DNA from: Spongilla lacustris
Taxonomy: Eukaryota > Porifera > Demospongiae > Spongillida > Spongillidae
Direction of reading: 5' to 3'
Length of the DNA: 64,000 nt
NCBI GenBank assembly: GCA_949361645.1
Contig: OX442418.1
Location: forward strand, 6,656,372 to 6,720,371
Shown: positions 34,111 to 48,900 of the stretch, one piece after another
Layout of the letters: the number at the start of each line of letters is the position of its first letter
How positions within the stretch are numbered: position 1 is the first letter of the stretch
Program-made: the position numbers and the translations under genes
The notes under the pieces: generated by a model
What the model was told of the DNA's origin: nothing
The model's input: only the letters and a program-made list of their open reading frames with translations
Database searches by the model: none

Positions 34111-34172
34111 AGCACAATTGTATACGAACGCATAATACTACAGACCTACCTATACCTAGACCCAAAGAGTCA

Positions 34173-34300
34173 TTATAAAAATGAAGGCAACATAGCCAGT
34201 AAAGCCCCAGCATTGGCGCTGACCAGGGCAATACTTAATCTTCCATACAGTTCAGACACTATTATATTAAATTTAGTAATATAATTGAAGTGATCTACAC
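34173..34300 (-). pseudogene. Short retrotransposon 3'-end remnant
   Basis: SELYGRLSIALVSANAGAL on the minus strand matches TEIYGRLNTSLVRSVARAI at the extreme C-terminus of the main ORF (657-675). It is followed by a (TTA)n run at 34092-34109. Confidence 0.6.
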
Positions 34301-34771
34301 TGATACGTGGCAATTGCAATGCTAACTTGCTAAGTGTGCATGCAATACGTAAATACACGTACATGTAGACACGTTTCCTCGTGTGTATCTAATATATTAA
34401 ATTTTAGTAGCCGCCATTGATATCATTCCTTACGTGAAAACAAAAGATATTATTGTAAGCTTTGAACAGCGGCAGGTAAATTACAGTATCACTAATTACA
34501 TGATGCATTTGGCAAGATAGGTTATTGAAGTAAAAGTTCTCACAAGCGTATATAATTATACTGGTAAATAGACTACATGAGCGTCCCTATTACAACATAA
34601 TTGTTGATTACTGCAGCATACATGCAAAGTTAAAAAAAATATAAAATGCATGTATACATGTGCACGAAAATAATCATAGAAATGAATAATGAAAACATTT
34701 GTCAATTGCGTAGTATTAGGAGATGGATACATAGAGGAGTGGAGAGTTAGGTGGTACTGTTGTCTGGTACA
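34301..34771. other. Downstream flank of the integrin beta gene
   Basis: AT-rich DNA after the integrin stop codon at 34772-34774; it should hold the 3' UTR. I did not find a clear AATAAA at a convincing distance on the minus strand. Confidence 0.4.
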
Positions 34772-37700
34772 TCACTTATTTCCACGATATGAGCGCTTTC
34801 TGTACAAAACATTTGTATAGTTCTGTTCTGGTGACATATATAATGGATTACTTCGCTGCAAAGGTATTAATACTCAGTTAAAAAATATCACATTATCAAC
34901 TCCATGCATATAGAACAAACCGGTGCCCAGTCTGCTCCCTCCAACTGTGAAGTAAACTTCTTGTATTCAATTTGATCCTGTTTATGTTTTAAATTAGGAA
35001 ACCAACTATTATAACCAAGTACACTAGGCATGAATAAGACCTCACCATGCATATCAGAATAATCTTTGCGACGATGAGGAATATTAGACCAAGTGCAATA
35101 ATTGCTCCTAGAATGCTGAATATAATAATCACCGGAGTCGGGCCTGGGTCACATTGAACTGCACCATTGGACACATGAAAATAATGAAATTAAATACAAT
35201 TTATGCACATATTGTAAAAGTGATTTATGACAACATCAACAATTGATACATTCCCACTCCAAGGACAAGCTTCTGTTACCTGGTACCCCACTTAAGCGGC
35301 TAACTCATCAAAACCCACAACTTCGGACATTCATAACCATTCAAAATAAAATGCTGGCTTATAAAGACCTACAAAATTTTGGGTATGGTGTCCACATTTT
35401 CTTTTTGCCCCCTGCCCATAAATAAATAAGCAACGTGATTGTTAAGGTTGTTAGTAAAAAAAAAACTTGTTAGTCCCAGTGGGTTATTAATTTTATTCAA
35501 TCAACTTCTATTTTTAATGGGCTACTCCATTATTTAACTACAGATGACTATACACTGTACATGATGTCATGGGTGTTTTGAAATATGTTGCATCTCCATT
35601 CAGACATGCTTTTGTTGTTCAGTGAACTGGTTGTGCTGCATGCTAAATCGTACGTGTTTGCATGTACGTAACAGAAGTGTGATAGACATTTGTCCGGCTG
35701 GTAACCCCTCTGTGCATCTATGGCTGCGCTATGAAATAGGAGTTACTAGTTGTCTGTGAGTTGCATTCAGAGCATACATGTACATACTTACATGTATCTA
35801 ACTTGCAGATGACTTCCAGGAAATAAATATTGTGTTGTCCATGAAACTTTAAAGTATCTCCAAACTTCTTAGCAACAGACAAAGTTATTTCTTAGTTTTC
35901 AGGATTACTTCGAACTCTTAATTTAGTGTAGGCCATTTATCTTTGGAATGTGTTTTAGCCTACATATGCTTGCACTTATACTTAGGCAATTACATGAATA
36001 TTTTGACCACATTCCAAAAGATGACATCAGTACAGAATTTTGCACCTATACATAGCTCACTTTGGTGCCAATAGTAATATTCTACAGTGGCAGGCGGGAC
36101 CTGTTCCAATGGTGATCAAGTTGTGAAATCATCCTCTGACATTAAGAACTTTTCCAAAAGGCGTGACTTGTCTTTGAAATATACCCTGACTCACATTTCA
36201 TGGTCGCTTCACTCGACGCCTATGTATAAACTAACTTGCCAGCATGGTGCTATACATGTACATGTGCTAAGCACAGTCACAGAGTTGTCACCAGCAGGGA
36301 CAAACATCTCTCACACTTCTGAACATTACATACATAACATGCAGCGCAACCAGTTCATCCAGTGTGTGGCCACACTTACCAGTTGGCGCCCTGCTCAGGC
36401 AGCCAACTCCCCCCCCATGGTGCCTTCTGACCAGAACACACATAAATCAGTACATCTCCAGATATTACAGTACTGTACATTGGTATTTACAGTGTGGACA
36501 TCCATTTGAATGAAAGGAGTATACATGTTGCATTTTCAATGCAACATGTGCACATCATGCACCACAAATTCTGCTGCTACACATGTAGCTGTACATTTTG
36601 TTAGAAACATGGGGGGTTAGAATTTATTTTGATGCAAGATACAAGTATATATGAAATATGAATTGTAGCAAAAAGGTGTGGAACTGACTGCAGAATAGTA
36701 CATTTTGTTAAAGTCGTGAACATATTCATGCATACATGTACATGTAACACATCACAAAACTGTCTTGACATACCAATATTGCGCATGAGATAAACTCTAT
36801 TTTGAGTATCCACATAATATGTGTAGCTGTCTGTACAGGAGTTTGGTGAAATCACATCACACCTGTATGCTGTATAGAAGAAAAGGATAAGCATGAAAAT
36901 CATCACATCTATCCCGGAGGATCAAAATGTTGAAAGTATATAACCATATAATCTGCCACACAGTATGAAACTCATACTGCATAATATGCCACAAACTGAA
37001 ACTTTTGGCCCAGTGGATATAATATTGGAATACCTAAAATGTATTAAAACTGCTGATGCTTAGAAAGCTCAGACAATAGAGATAACACTCTCGTGTTCCT
37101 ACACTCAAACCTTAAGACTCACTTTGATAAGAGATTTATTGCATAGTTTCTTCATCACAATTGAAGCATAATGTTAGTGGTTATGAGGACGCACTAGAAC
37201 CAACAGGATTGAAACATACTGCCGAGTTAGATTATTAAATTATTTCCGTACGGGAGTTATGCTTGACAAAATTTCAACCTAGGTGTTTACATGTACATTG
37301 TAGTTAACTTAGTTTTGTTAGCAATGCTCTCAACTGAATATATCGGCTTTGGAAGCCATAGATGTGGGTATCCTTATAATGTGGTCAGAAACCACTGAAA
37401 CAATCCTCAGAGCGTAAACAGGCATACCCAAGCATAAATGGGTGCCCAACGTGTAGACCTACCAGGCCCCATCTTTATGTTATCAGGTTAGATGAGACTT
37501 GTAATCAAAGTGATGTAATGTACATGTACATGTAGGATTTGTAGACACCAATTGAGTAAAGAGTAAGGAAACAAAGAATTATTATACATCCATTATTTAC
37601 ATATCTACCTGCAATACTTATACATTTACAAATGTACAAATGTGTTTAAGTTCCATAATTCCAAGGTTGTTTCCTTACTTTTTATTCAACTGTCGTCTAA

Positions 37701-39385
37701 AAATCCTACATCACCAATTTTATTTCAATTAAATTAACATTAAATTCTTATATCTTGTATACTTATAAATACAGCGATTACTATTCTTTGTGCAAGAAGC
37801 AATCACCAAGACCTACATTGTATGGCATAATAAAAAAGATTCTGCTGATATCAACTCCACTTGAAAGATACTATTTTGACTTGTCTTGAAATGAATTTAG
37901 GGGTGGTCCTGCCATATGCTACATGTATCTGTGGCATCTTGCAGACCTGGGAGTCCGAGGAGTGTGGTCACCACAGACAGAGGCGTTGTTTGACATTCGC
38001 ATAATTGATACTGACGCACCATCATATAAGCACTGTACTCTAGAAGCAGTCCTTGAAAGTGCAGCAAAAGAAAAGGATGTACATGTATCAGAAAGCAGTT
38101 TCTTCAGCTGATGCACGGACTCCTACACAGACAGGCAAAACATTTCATACTCATAAACAGTTGGTCTTGTCCGAACCAGGCTATCATTTGAAATCATGAG
38201 ATCTGCTAGCCTATGTTTGCGAGGCTCAAGAATGAAATGGCGATGTGGTCTAGGGTTTGATGATAGAGCAGTGCTCACTCCCCACTCACTAACAACACAC
38301 TAACATTTTAGCATGTTTTCAGTCCTATTTATTTTCACTGTCCCATTGTAATGATATGCAATGTTTGTGTGATACTTAAAATAATATGTAATTCTATGTG
38401 AAGATGAATAACTGTTGAATGAAACATTTTGCCTTATCCTACACGAACAAGTCTATGTGAGTTGAAAGATTTAAAAAAAAGATTAAATGTTATTTAAACA
38501 CTTCCTTGTTCAGGTAAGAACCCAGTCTTAATCGTTTATAAGCCAGCACTTCAGAGCCTTTATAGTTTATAACAAGTAAAGCCTTTTTAAATATGGCTAA
38601 AGAGGAATACAAAAAAGGCTTTACACGTACATGTTGTACAATGTATCTTGAAAGGCAACTGATTACACCAGTGCTAGAAATACCGGTTGGCCATCGGCCA
38701 TTTCCGGGCACTTGAGCTAAATGACTGATCAAACCTGCTATTTATCTTACATTGTGTCCGGGCAATCACATTCATAACATGGAAACCCACAATGCTGTTA
38801 CCAGGTAGTATTATCAGCGCATTGTTATCATATGTAGCAGTATGATTGTACTTTGGGAGTACTGATACATATAATAACAAAAGTCTGTAACTTACATGTA
38901 CATGTATGATCATATTAACATACACCACTAATACTACATGCGATGACCAGGCGAAACAGGCCAATGGGCAGCCAATTTACATATTGACTGGCCAAATGCT
39001 CCAGCCATTTCTGATAAACCATTTCTAGCACTGTTACAGTACATGTACATGTACATGTACCTGCAGTTACATGTACCATAGTACATGTACATGTGTAGGT
39101 TTAGGAAGCCTAACAATTATGAATTATTTGGCCATACATGTACATGTGTGCAATTGTGTTGAATAATGTCTGATAGGATATGCATCTTCTGCTAAATTAA
39201 TGTCATGCGGTATGGGTTACGTGGTTCAAATACAGTACACAAAAGCGATGATCAAAGCATGCAGAAGATGTCAATAAAGACTGACCTTGATTTGCATTGG
39301 TGATGAAAACACATCCTACACACTCGGACTGTGGTTTAGTTGCACCACAAGTAGCACATGGTTTTGCAGTACTGCACCGCATATC
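34772..39385 (-). CDS. Integrin beta exons 22-26: beta-tail, transmembrane helix, cytoplasmic tail
   Basis: Exon 22 (39286-39385) and exon 23 (36774-36869) form the beta-tail domain with cysteines and [14 protein letters not shown]. Exon 24 (35046-35158) encodes the membrane helix [20 protein letters not shown], followed by VAKIILICM. Exon 25 (34921-34977) encodes [19 protein letters not shown], matching the membrane-proximal DRREFAKFE.EK..A.W segment. Exon 26 (34772-34855) encodes [20 protein letters not shown], then YRGNK and the stop. NPLY is the proximal NPxY talin/PTB site; the distal site is NVLY without proline. The last intron's donor is GTTTGT, weaker than the others. Confidence 0.93.
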
Positions 39386-42300
39386 CTGAAATGACAATGA
39401 AAGATGATTGACAGCCTGGTTGAAAAGGTATATGAAAAAAGCAAAAACAGTACATGTGCATTGTACATAAACTCTAGCAAAATTAGCTCTTTGGAACTGT
39501 ACACAAATCTTCAATCAATCCAATATCGAAAACCTTGGCTATAGTACCACACATCTACAAGTACATGCACACACTGCATGTGAGTGGCTTTGAGAGTAAC
39601 CCACAAGTAATGAGCATCATTCATGTGATGCTACACAACCTGGTAAGGTGTGTTGCTTATAAACATTACTTGTACATGTACATGTACATGTATGTATTCT
39701 GTGTTGTCCTGTCTGTTGATTTGTGTGGCTGTGGAGGGATACTCTAATTTGATTCACAGCTTGAACAGAATACGACATTCATCTTCCCTCCTTACACTAC
39801 ACCCATGTTCCCTCCTTACACTACACCCATGTTCCCTCCTTACATCACACCCATGTTCCCTCCTTACATCACACCCATGTTCCCTCCTTACATCACACCC
39901 ATGTTCACTCCACTTAGGCCACACCACATCCGTATGCCACACCCCTTTCCCCCTCTTTATGCCACATCAACGTTCCCTCACACCCCTCATGCCTCAATAC
40001 AGTATATTAGAGTTGCAATGTTGGAATTGAATGATGGGTTGGAATAACGGGACAAGGTCCTCAGATATCGTTATTCCAGCTACCAAGTGGCCATTTAAAA
40101 GACATGTACATGTATGTGACTGAGATTGACTTAGGTAATTAAAAAAACAGTCACCCATATTTCAGTAGCACTATAGAAGAGTTAATTCGTCACCGTTGGC
40201 AAGTGGGAGTAGAATAGCAGATCGATATACATGTAGCACACCTTGCAGAAGAATACGATTCCCCTGGCCAAGCTTCCTTTTGGGGGGCAAGTGCAAGACT
40301 CTTATCAGTCAATTGGGCAGTGAGCACAAAATCATGTGTGCTGCTGGTCAAACTTATTAGACTAAGGAGAGGGCAAGCATCGGTAGATGTGGGTGCATGC
40401 AGGGCAAGCAAAGAAGCAACAGATATAGCAATTAATCACTATTTGCAAAGCCCCAAAGTTTGTCCATTTCCCGTGGATGTGGTGTTAATATGTTTGTTTC
40501 TAAATTATCTATCCTGTTTATGGTACACATGTACATACAGTTGTACATGTACATGTTGATTAGATATCGTTATATTAGCATATTGCACATTGTACAAGTG
40601 CTTTTTCATTACCACACTGTTACATTTAATATAGACTAATTACAAACTGCAGACTTTTCCATTGTGGGCGTATAAACAAATAAAAGTCATGTGCACACCC
40701 AAAACCATGCATTTGGTATTGCACATACATGTACATATGTCATCGGTGTATGCTAATGGTTTGGATCGTTTGGTGCAAAGATGAAATTTTCAGAAGCTGC
40801 AAAGTGAATGAAGATGTTTTCCCCGACCCATACGGCATTGCATGGGTGGAGGATGTAACAAAATGGCCAGATTTATAATTCGCCATTATTATTATCGGAA
40901 ATAGCTTCTTCCATGTGCTACCTTCCCGACTGCACGATAGCTTTTTTCTATCAAATGTTTTGTTTTGGACGCGCACGTGACGCTGACATAACGTTTATTT
41001 TGTTTATACGTCCACAATGGAAAAGGGTCTATAGTGTTTATGCTTCAAAGTACAGTCCCTGCTAATAACAATTCAAGTTCTGAATAGGTTGCCATTCGAA
41101 CAGTACATAGCTGGACACAAAGCTACATCTACTACATAATGGAACAAACACAAATTTATGTGTACAGTAACAGAATTATAGAGCACAAATTCAAATGCGA
41201 AGTGAATGGAAATGAGCAGAATCCATTAACATAAACTTACCACAAGTGGTTTAGGTTCACACAATGGTGGAACAGTGCCAGATGGACAAGTGCATGAGCA
41301 TTGACAAGGACTTCCAGAACAAGAACATAGTGTACTTCCAATGGTGGGGTCACTACAGGTGATATTGGTCTGTAGGGTAACATACGCATTCAATATCAAA
41401 CACAGTACACCTGGTATATCTACATGTACATGTACACTACAAGCTAAAAATGGTACTGTAAAAGCATACACAATGTAAATATTTAAATTATGGTAACAGC
41501 TCCGACAGAGGACAAGAAAAGGTACATTTTGTTGCATCATAAAGTCCAACATGTAATTAATTACAGGTACTGTACATGTAGCTGAAATGCTTTTGGAAAT
41601 CGATTGTTCCATAAATGCGTTTGTACTACATGTAAATGCGATTGATTGCATAATTTTTGGCAGGTATAATTCATGTACACAATATACGTGTAAAAATTGT
41701 GGTGCTACTTTGTGGAGTAAGGATTAAGTTAGACACACAGCAGCATGAGTATGAGAAATACTAATTTAGTAATCTCAATGTCACATTGTGTTCAACGCCA
41801 ATCAATTGATAAACATACCCACATGTACATGTACATGTAAACTGACTACCATCTGCAACTGCACTGATAACAAGCAAAGCACTAACAGAAAAGTGACCAA
41901 CTATTGCAAGTCTTAAATATTTTATCTGACACTTCCCGTACATTACTGGATATTCCACATCCATGTGAAAATGCAGATAAAGCAGCAGGAGCAATTGACA
42001 AAGCAAATACATGTACACGACTTAATCTCTCTGAATGGCCACTTTGGTCCACTGTGAGTGAAGGGTTGCCACACCAGGATACATGTAACTAATGTCATAA
42101 ATACTTTGACAAAGGCTTTTTTGGATCACAAAATCAGACTTTGAAAGCTCTAACAAAGTATTATCAGTGTTGTCGTACACTGATCTCTAACTGATACATG
42201 TACACATGAATTGACAACACCAATGACATGGAAAGGTAACATCTAGGGGGGTGGCATTTAAACTGTACAGTGACACACAGCGAAGTACATGTACAAGAAA

Positions 42301-42907
42301 CATGTACCTTGGTGCTACTTGAGATTAGGCACCAAATGTTGGGTTGTTGGTGGTGCAATCTACACTAGAGGTGATGCAGTTATTAACAACAAAAAGTGAA
42401 GTGATTGAATATTTTGAAGCGCAATGGGTAAACACTAACTCGGAAGCCACACATGTACTCCTCGGGAGGGGTGCTGGAAAGAGGCATGAAGCACTGTGAA
42501 CGATGGACAAGCCTACCGTATGAGTATGGTGGAAGTCATTTTCAAGGATCTTAAAGCAAGCATGCAGCCATACACCAATGACATGGGTCACCCCTTCATT
42601 GGGGGCAGGGCTCAACCAGATACTGCCAAATGGTCCATTAATGGAAGAGGTGGCAACATTGTATTATATTACCTGAGTGACTTCACACATGTATTTAATG
42701 TATTGTATTAAGACAACAACGAATTCAGATCACAACTGATGACCCGTGATCAGTTCTCCTGACTTCCTAGGGATTGATTGACCCATAACTGTACCACTAG
42801 TTTTGTTAACAGTGTTTTTGCCAAACCATGACTTAATTTGTACAGTAAATGAGTCCATTGGCACAATAATGTGATTACGTAAATGTAGATATTCATGACA
42901 CAAACAT

Positions 42908-42942
<35 letters not shown>

Positions 42943-45900
42943 TGATTGGAATGAAGATGTGTTGCTTCATTATATGCTTTAAGCTCAAAGATTCAAAGAT
43001 ATGGGTAACAGTTACCGCAGTTTAATGTCAGCAGGTTATTAACCAGACAGTGACACCATTGCGAATGACTTAGTACATGTACATGTATATAGATGAATGC
43101 TAGGAAAAAAAGTACACATACATATGTACATGTACATCTACACATGTACATGTACATGTAGGTACGTGTACATGTACACTGTGGATACAAAAATGGAGTT
43201 AGGCCTTAATTATGTCGAAGAAGAATAGTAAATATAAATTAGGAGTAGCACTTTGTTCATACTGTTAGGTACATGTAGTAATCAACTAAACTAGAAAATC
43301 AAATACCGAGTTACACAGGCAAGTACATGTACATGTACATGCACAGTCAAAGTTGTACTGCTTACATCACGGTTGACACATTCATCAGGGTCACAATTGC
43401 AAACTGATCCCTTGTATGTGATGTTTGAGAGAGGTGCTTCCTTACAGTTACACGTATAGTTGCTATCAGAGCATGAACAAACACCATTAGCGGCACCTAA
43501 TGGAAAGTTAATACAGTAAGTAAACATTAACTTTAATTCCTGTGATTTAAGCAAGCTGTACTTACAATACACAACCAAGTTACATGTGTACATGTACATG
43601 TAGCAGAGAATTGTTGTTTTTAAAAATAAAATCTACAAAATGTCATTTACTTCCAACCTCTCTTCCTGCTGAACACAATATACACACGTATCATCCAGAA
43701 GAAACCAAACATAATCGGTACTAAATTTTCTTTCTAAACCTGTCTTCCTTTATGGATATGTGAAAACATTGTATATTGTAACCGCGATCATTTTCAATGC
43801 AATGTCATCTTTGGTCCCTGTACATGCTCTATGGGGAATTGGTTGAACATGGCACCTTAAAAACCAGTAATAAAATAAAGTGGCTGTTAGAAGCAATACA
43901 TGCATACAAACGTAAGCGGAGATACAGTACAAAAGGCTGTTTCAAAACAGACTTGAAGATTGCTATTCAAAGTGGTGGACATAAAAGGAAGCAAGTAATG
44001 AAATTGCAACTACATGTATGTCATCCTTTACAAATACAGTTAAATGTACTAGGAAATGATATGAGAGTGAATGAAGCACTCCATAACTTTTAAGCTACAT
44101 GTACTTCTTAAAAGTAAACAATTACTTACATGTACTTACAGTTTGACTGACAAGTACATGTAAGTAACTCATGTGTTGAGTGCATGTATTACAATGCATA
44201 CTATACACTGTGAGTTGTCCTTCCCAAATGCACACAAGAGCTCAAGTATGTACATGTACTCTTGCAAAGCATACAAGTACATGTACAGCACTAAAGTAGA
44301 CAAACCGTTGAACTTTGTACGTGTTTTTGCCACTTTTTCAGAATGCTATGTTTCTGAAATGACATACATGTACAAGCATATTCTTTCATCAGGAATTTTA
44401 CCACACAATGCCCCATCCTTTCAGTACATGTATTATGAAATACTTTTTGGAGTTTTAAATTTACTGTTTTGGACTTATCCATGGTATGTTACATGTAGCT
44501 ATTGTGGGCAGAAATCATCATACACATAAAAGACATCAAATTCGGAATGCACATTGACAAGTATCGACAAATCCTGTCCAATCCACAGGGTAAGTTTTTG
44601 CTATACTTTCCGATTTAATATTTACTCACTGTTTAAATGTGTGCTAAGAAACATGTATGTCAACTTCGCCCCTTTTTGCATAAGTTATAAAAAGGGCATG
44701 TCAATGTTGGCTGATAACTTGATACATATTATTTGAATCATAAATAGGAAAGTATAGTGAAAACCGAACATGTAATTGGAAAGGACTTGTCAATGTGAAT
44801 TCCAAATTTGATATACAAATCGTTATCGGAGTGGGAGTTACATGTATATGTAACATGCACGAAAATCTGTACACACCATATACCATATGTACTATCGGGC
44901 CATGGATTAGTCCAAGTACAAAAAAAATGTAATTATAAAAAACTCCAAAAATGAACGGCAATAAATGCTAATACATGTATAACATTTCAGAAAAAATATG
45001 ACAGGCACTTGATGTGCAATTACACGGGCAGTATAGTGTATGCCCTGATCAATATGTACATGTATGATTTAATACAAAGCACTACATGTAGGTTCTCTTG
45101 GATTCAAGTTTGGATTGTACAAGTACTGGTACATGTACATGTTACATGCATGTAAAGGTACATGTACATGTACATGTACACGTACATGCACATGTACATG
45201 TATATGCAAGAACTTACCTGAGCAGATACCTGAACTTGTTAACAGACATTTCGTGCTATCGCACTCACAAGCATTGCCAAAATAATTACCCTGATAAAAA
45301 TAGGGTGCATTTGACTTATGCTGCACACATGCATCAATAATAATGTACAAGGCAGAATATACTACTATATATATGTCCATGTACATGTATGAAACTTAAA
45401 GCCACACATCAAGAAAGTGAACATCAAAATGCACAAAGCGCAACCTGAAAGGAGTTTAAAAATACAGTGTAGCATGTCTAAAGCTGTCATATTCCCAGTC
45501 AAAAATAAATGACCACTGTAGACAGGTGGTTGAACCATTTGTACATGTACATGTACATGTACATGCAGACTGTAGTTATGTGAGGTGACTGTCAATGCAG
45601 GTTCCACTGTAATGCAAATTTGAATGATGAAGTCCAAACTCACCTTACACTGACACCGGTAACAGTTATCTGGCTGACAAGTACCTGCAGACTCCCCAGA
45701 ACAGACCATTCCTTGAAATCCAACACTAAAACAAAATACAATGTAAGGGGTACAAATCAATCTGCTGCAGTACATTGACGGGTAGAGACATGTATGTGCC
45801 TTCTAATAGGCTACGCAGGGCATTCTATACCTCTATTTTGAATGGAGCACAAAACATCTCCTCAGGGTCTTTATAAAAGTTACTGACAGCAAGGTCATTA

Positions 45901-48900
45901 AGCTTCCAGAAGATAAAGGGGACTAAAGTGTAACCTTTTGGTCACCAGATGCATACATGTACATGTACATGTGTATTTACACTGCATATACATGTATGTT
46001 ATGTATTCATAATAGAAAGGTCATCTGCCTTGCATAGTAGAATCAATATTTTGGAGGATAATGTAAAATGAGAATGAATTAACTTTCATGCGATGAGGGC
46101 CCTCGCTGCAAGTACATGTACATGTGTTAAGCTACATCAAGGGACTACATGGGGTGTAGTTCCTTTGTCTATGTAAATACTACTCCCAAAATGGATGCAC
46201 TCAGTCTGAAGCAGAACAACATTGCTGCATTAAAGTACAAATTGCCATCAACTTAGATACAGATTTTTCAAGCACACATGTATATACATGTACATACATG
46301 TACATGTAAGCCATATTCATACAAGTGTGGAGCCTCACAAAATGTACACACATATTACAAGCATGTAATCACTTACGGACATGCCATGACTCCACTGCAC
46401 TCGCATGACTTTCCATACCTAAAAGTGAAACAATTTCATAGTACATGTAAAACTCACTAGTGCCTGAAGGTAAGTCGATACATGTATGCAGGTGCACATG
46501 TACACATAATTAATGAGCACACCAAATTTATATTCTGAATGACATTTTACATCATGATTTCTACATGTAACAAGTTCGCAATAATGGCCACCATATCAAT
46601 GAATCGTTGCAGAGGGTGGTAGTTACAATAAAATGTGGTCTGGGTATCGAATCAGATAGATCTGCGCACCAGATGAAAGAACGAAAATTGCTTTGATGCA
46701 AAAACATGGCTAATGGTGACCTTTGAACTTCTTGAGGTCTATTAATCAGAATGGTTTCAAACAGGGCTACATGTACATGGAAACGTATCTTTCAACACCA
46801 ATGGTGCCCTTCTGAACATTTGATTTACACAGAACCAGTGTTAAGGTGAATTTATGTACTGTACAAGCATGTACATGCACATGTACATGTACATGTATAT
46901 GTACATTGTATATGCATGTGCACATGTAATCCATGACAACTTACTTCCCAGCTCCACACTGACATTGACCACACACTAGTGTCTGGTTATTGCACAGTGA
47001 ACTATTTGCCTCCTGTTAATTAAAAGCAAGCATTAGGACAGACAGACAGACACCTTACACCAACTAATAAATGAATACTGTTATACCTAAACAAGCAGTA
47101 TTTGTACAAGTGAATATTTTCTTTTTGGACATGAGTACATTGTATTAACACTGGACAAGGTTCAAGAACAGCTGAAAGCAATCAGTGAATTGGGGCAAAT
47201 TTCAACGAACTCTTGCAGTGAAATTATTATCCCTTATGACCAAATGTTTGCATTCTTACAAACAGATCATGTTTTCAAAGTACAGTCGAATGAAATTGAT
47301 TTCTTAAAGCCTGACAATCAATTGCATGTACCTTATGAGGATTTGTGCATTGGTTTTGCCACTAAACATCTTGGAAAATGAAGGAGACATTCAAGACAAA
47401 AGACAGATTTTCTACAAAGCTTTGTGTGCACTTTTATGTTGCAGCATCTTCTGACATGGTCAGGAAACTTCCAATTGGAGAGGAACATATGATATTTTAA
47501 CGTGCTAGGTTTGTGACTTTTTACAAATTGCAGACAACATTTTGAAATTCTGTCGCAGTTGTAATACTGTAAAACTGTGTAATAGTAAATTTACACAGTA
47601 CATGTACTGCTGGTAGCAACACCTTTGTATATGGCACCAGTTCTCTTCAGGCCAGAAACAGTTCTTCATAATACGCTAAGCTTTGTGGTTATGTCCATCG
47701 TCACACTAACACAGAACAGGGCTATTACTTTGACCACTACTGTATGAATATACATGTACATGTACATGTATACATGTGCATAATATCAGCTTTGGTACAA
47801 TTTAACAAAACATTTTATGATTCTAAATAATACTTCATACATGTACCTCTGTGCAGTGTACAAACAAGTACATGTACACACTACATGTACATAATGATTG
47901 AGCGTGTAAAGTAAAAACATGCACGTACATGTACAGCATAAAATTTGCAGTGCATTTTCTTTACCATCTTTCTAAATGTCTCTGTCATGTACCTTGGCTA
48001 CATGTATATGTACATTATATGCTAAAAATATAATCATGTCTGTCAAGTAAAAATCAGATGAATTGCAATTGCATCAACATTTGCTGATGTACAAGTACAT
48101 GTACATGTATGTACATGTATGTAGGTTAAAATGTACAATGTATGTTTACGTGTGTACATGTACATGTACATGTAGGTGAACGTGTCCACGTAAATTAATC
48201 AATCTTGCTATCTTTCAGGAGGGATACATTTTATACATATACATGAATGAACACAAATGTATTACATGGATTCAAAGACAGAACAAACACTGCAATATCC
48301 CTAATTTCACTACATTACCTCACACGTATCCCTAAATACATACCGGTTTGGACTCACAGGGACATCGACAATTGGGATTTATTACTACAGTGAGTTGTTG
48401 AGCCAGTGCTGGAATACTAAGAACAATGCTGTAGAAGAATAATAAAACTGTAATGACATCTACATGTACATCTACATGTACATCTACATGTACATGTACA
48501 TCTACATCTACATGCAGCTGCGTCAGCAGATACATGTACATCGCCGGGCAGTAGGCCTTTTACAGTCCAAAGTAGTACCTATATGTTGTTTATACGTGTA
48601 CACTGCAAGAACAAAGTTACAACTGTAGTTGGTACATGGCAGGTTGACGCTGGCAAATTCAATGCTAGCAAAATGTACACACGTACATGTAGTACCAATA
48701 AATCATTTTTTGCAGAAATACATGTATACACTAAACCCATACAATTTTAATCTGTTGGAAATACAGGGTTCTGGGTGTAAACAAATTGCAATGGAACAAA
48801 ACTTTACATTGTAAATTAGTTTATGCAGCTACAATTGCAAATTGGACATACATATGCAACATATAATTGTCTGTGCCATTAAACTTCATGCATAATCTAC

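Noticed and set aside
36087..36509. 140-codon plus-strand ORF in integrin intron 23
   Set aside because: No domain, antisense to a verified gene, no codon pattern or splice evidence.
40190..40559. Overlapping ORFs on both strands
   Set aside because: Neither shows a domain, and no integrin-phase exon fits here.
42300..42375. Extra integrin exon between exons 20 and 21 (CTTNNPTFG on the minus strand)
   Set aside because: In the phase required by the flanking exons it hits a stop; exons 20 and 21 join in phase without it.
43797..44093. 98-codon lysine-rich plus-strand ORF
   Set aside because: Coding-like composition but no recognisable family; it lies antisense in an integrin intron and may be an old transposon piece.
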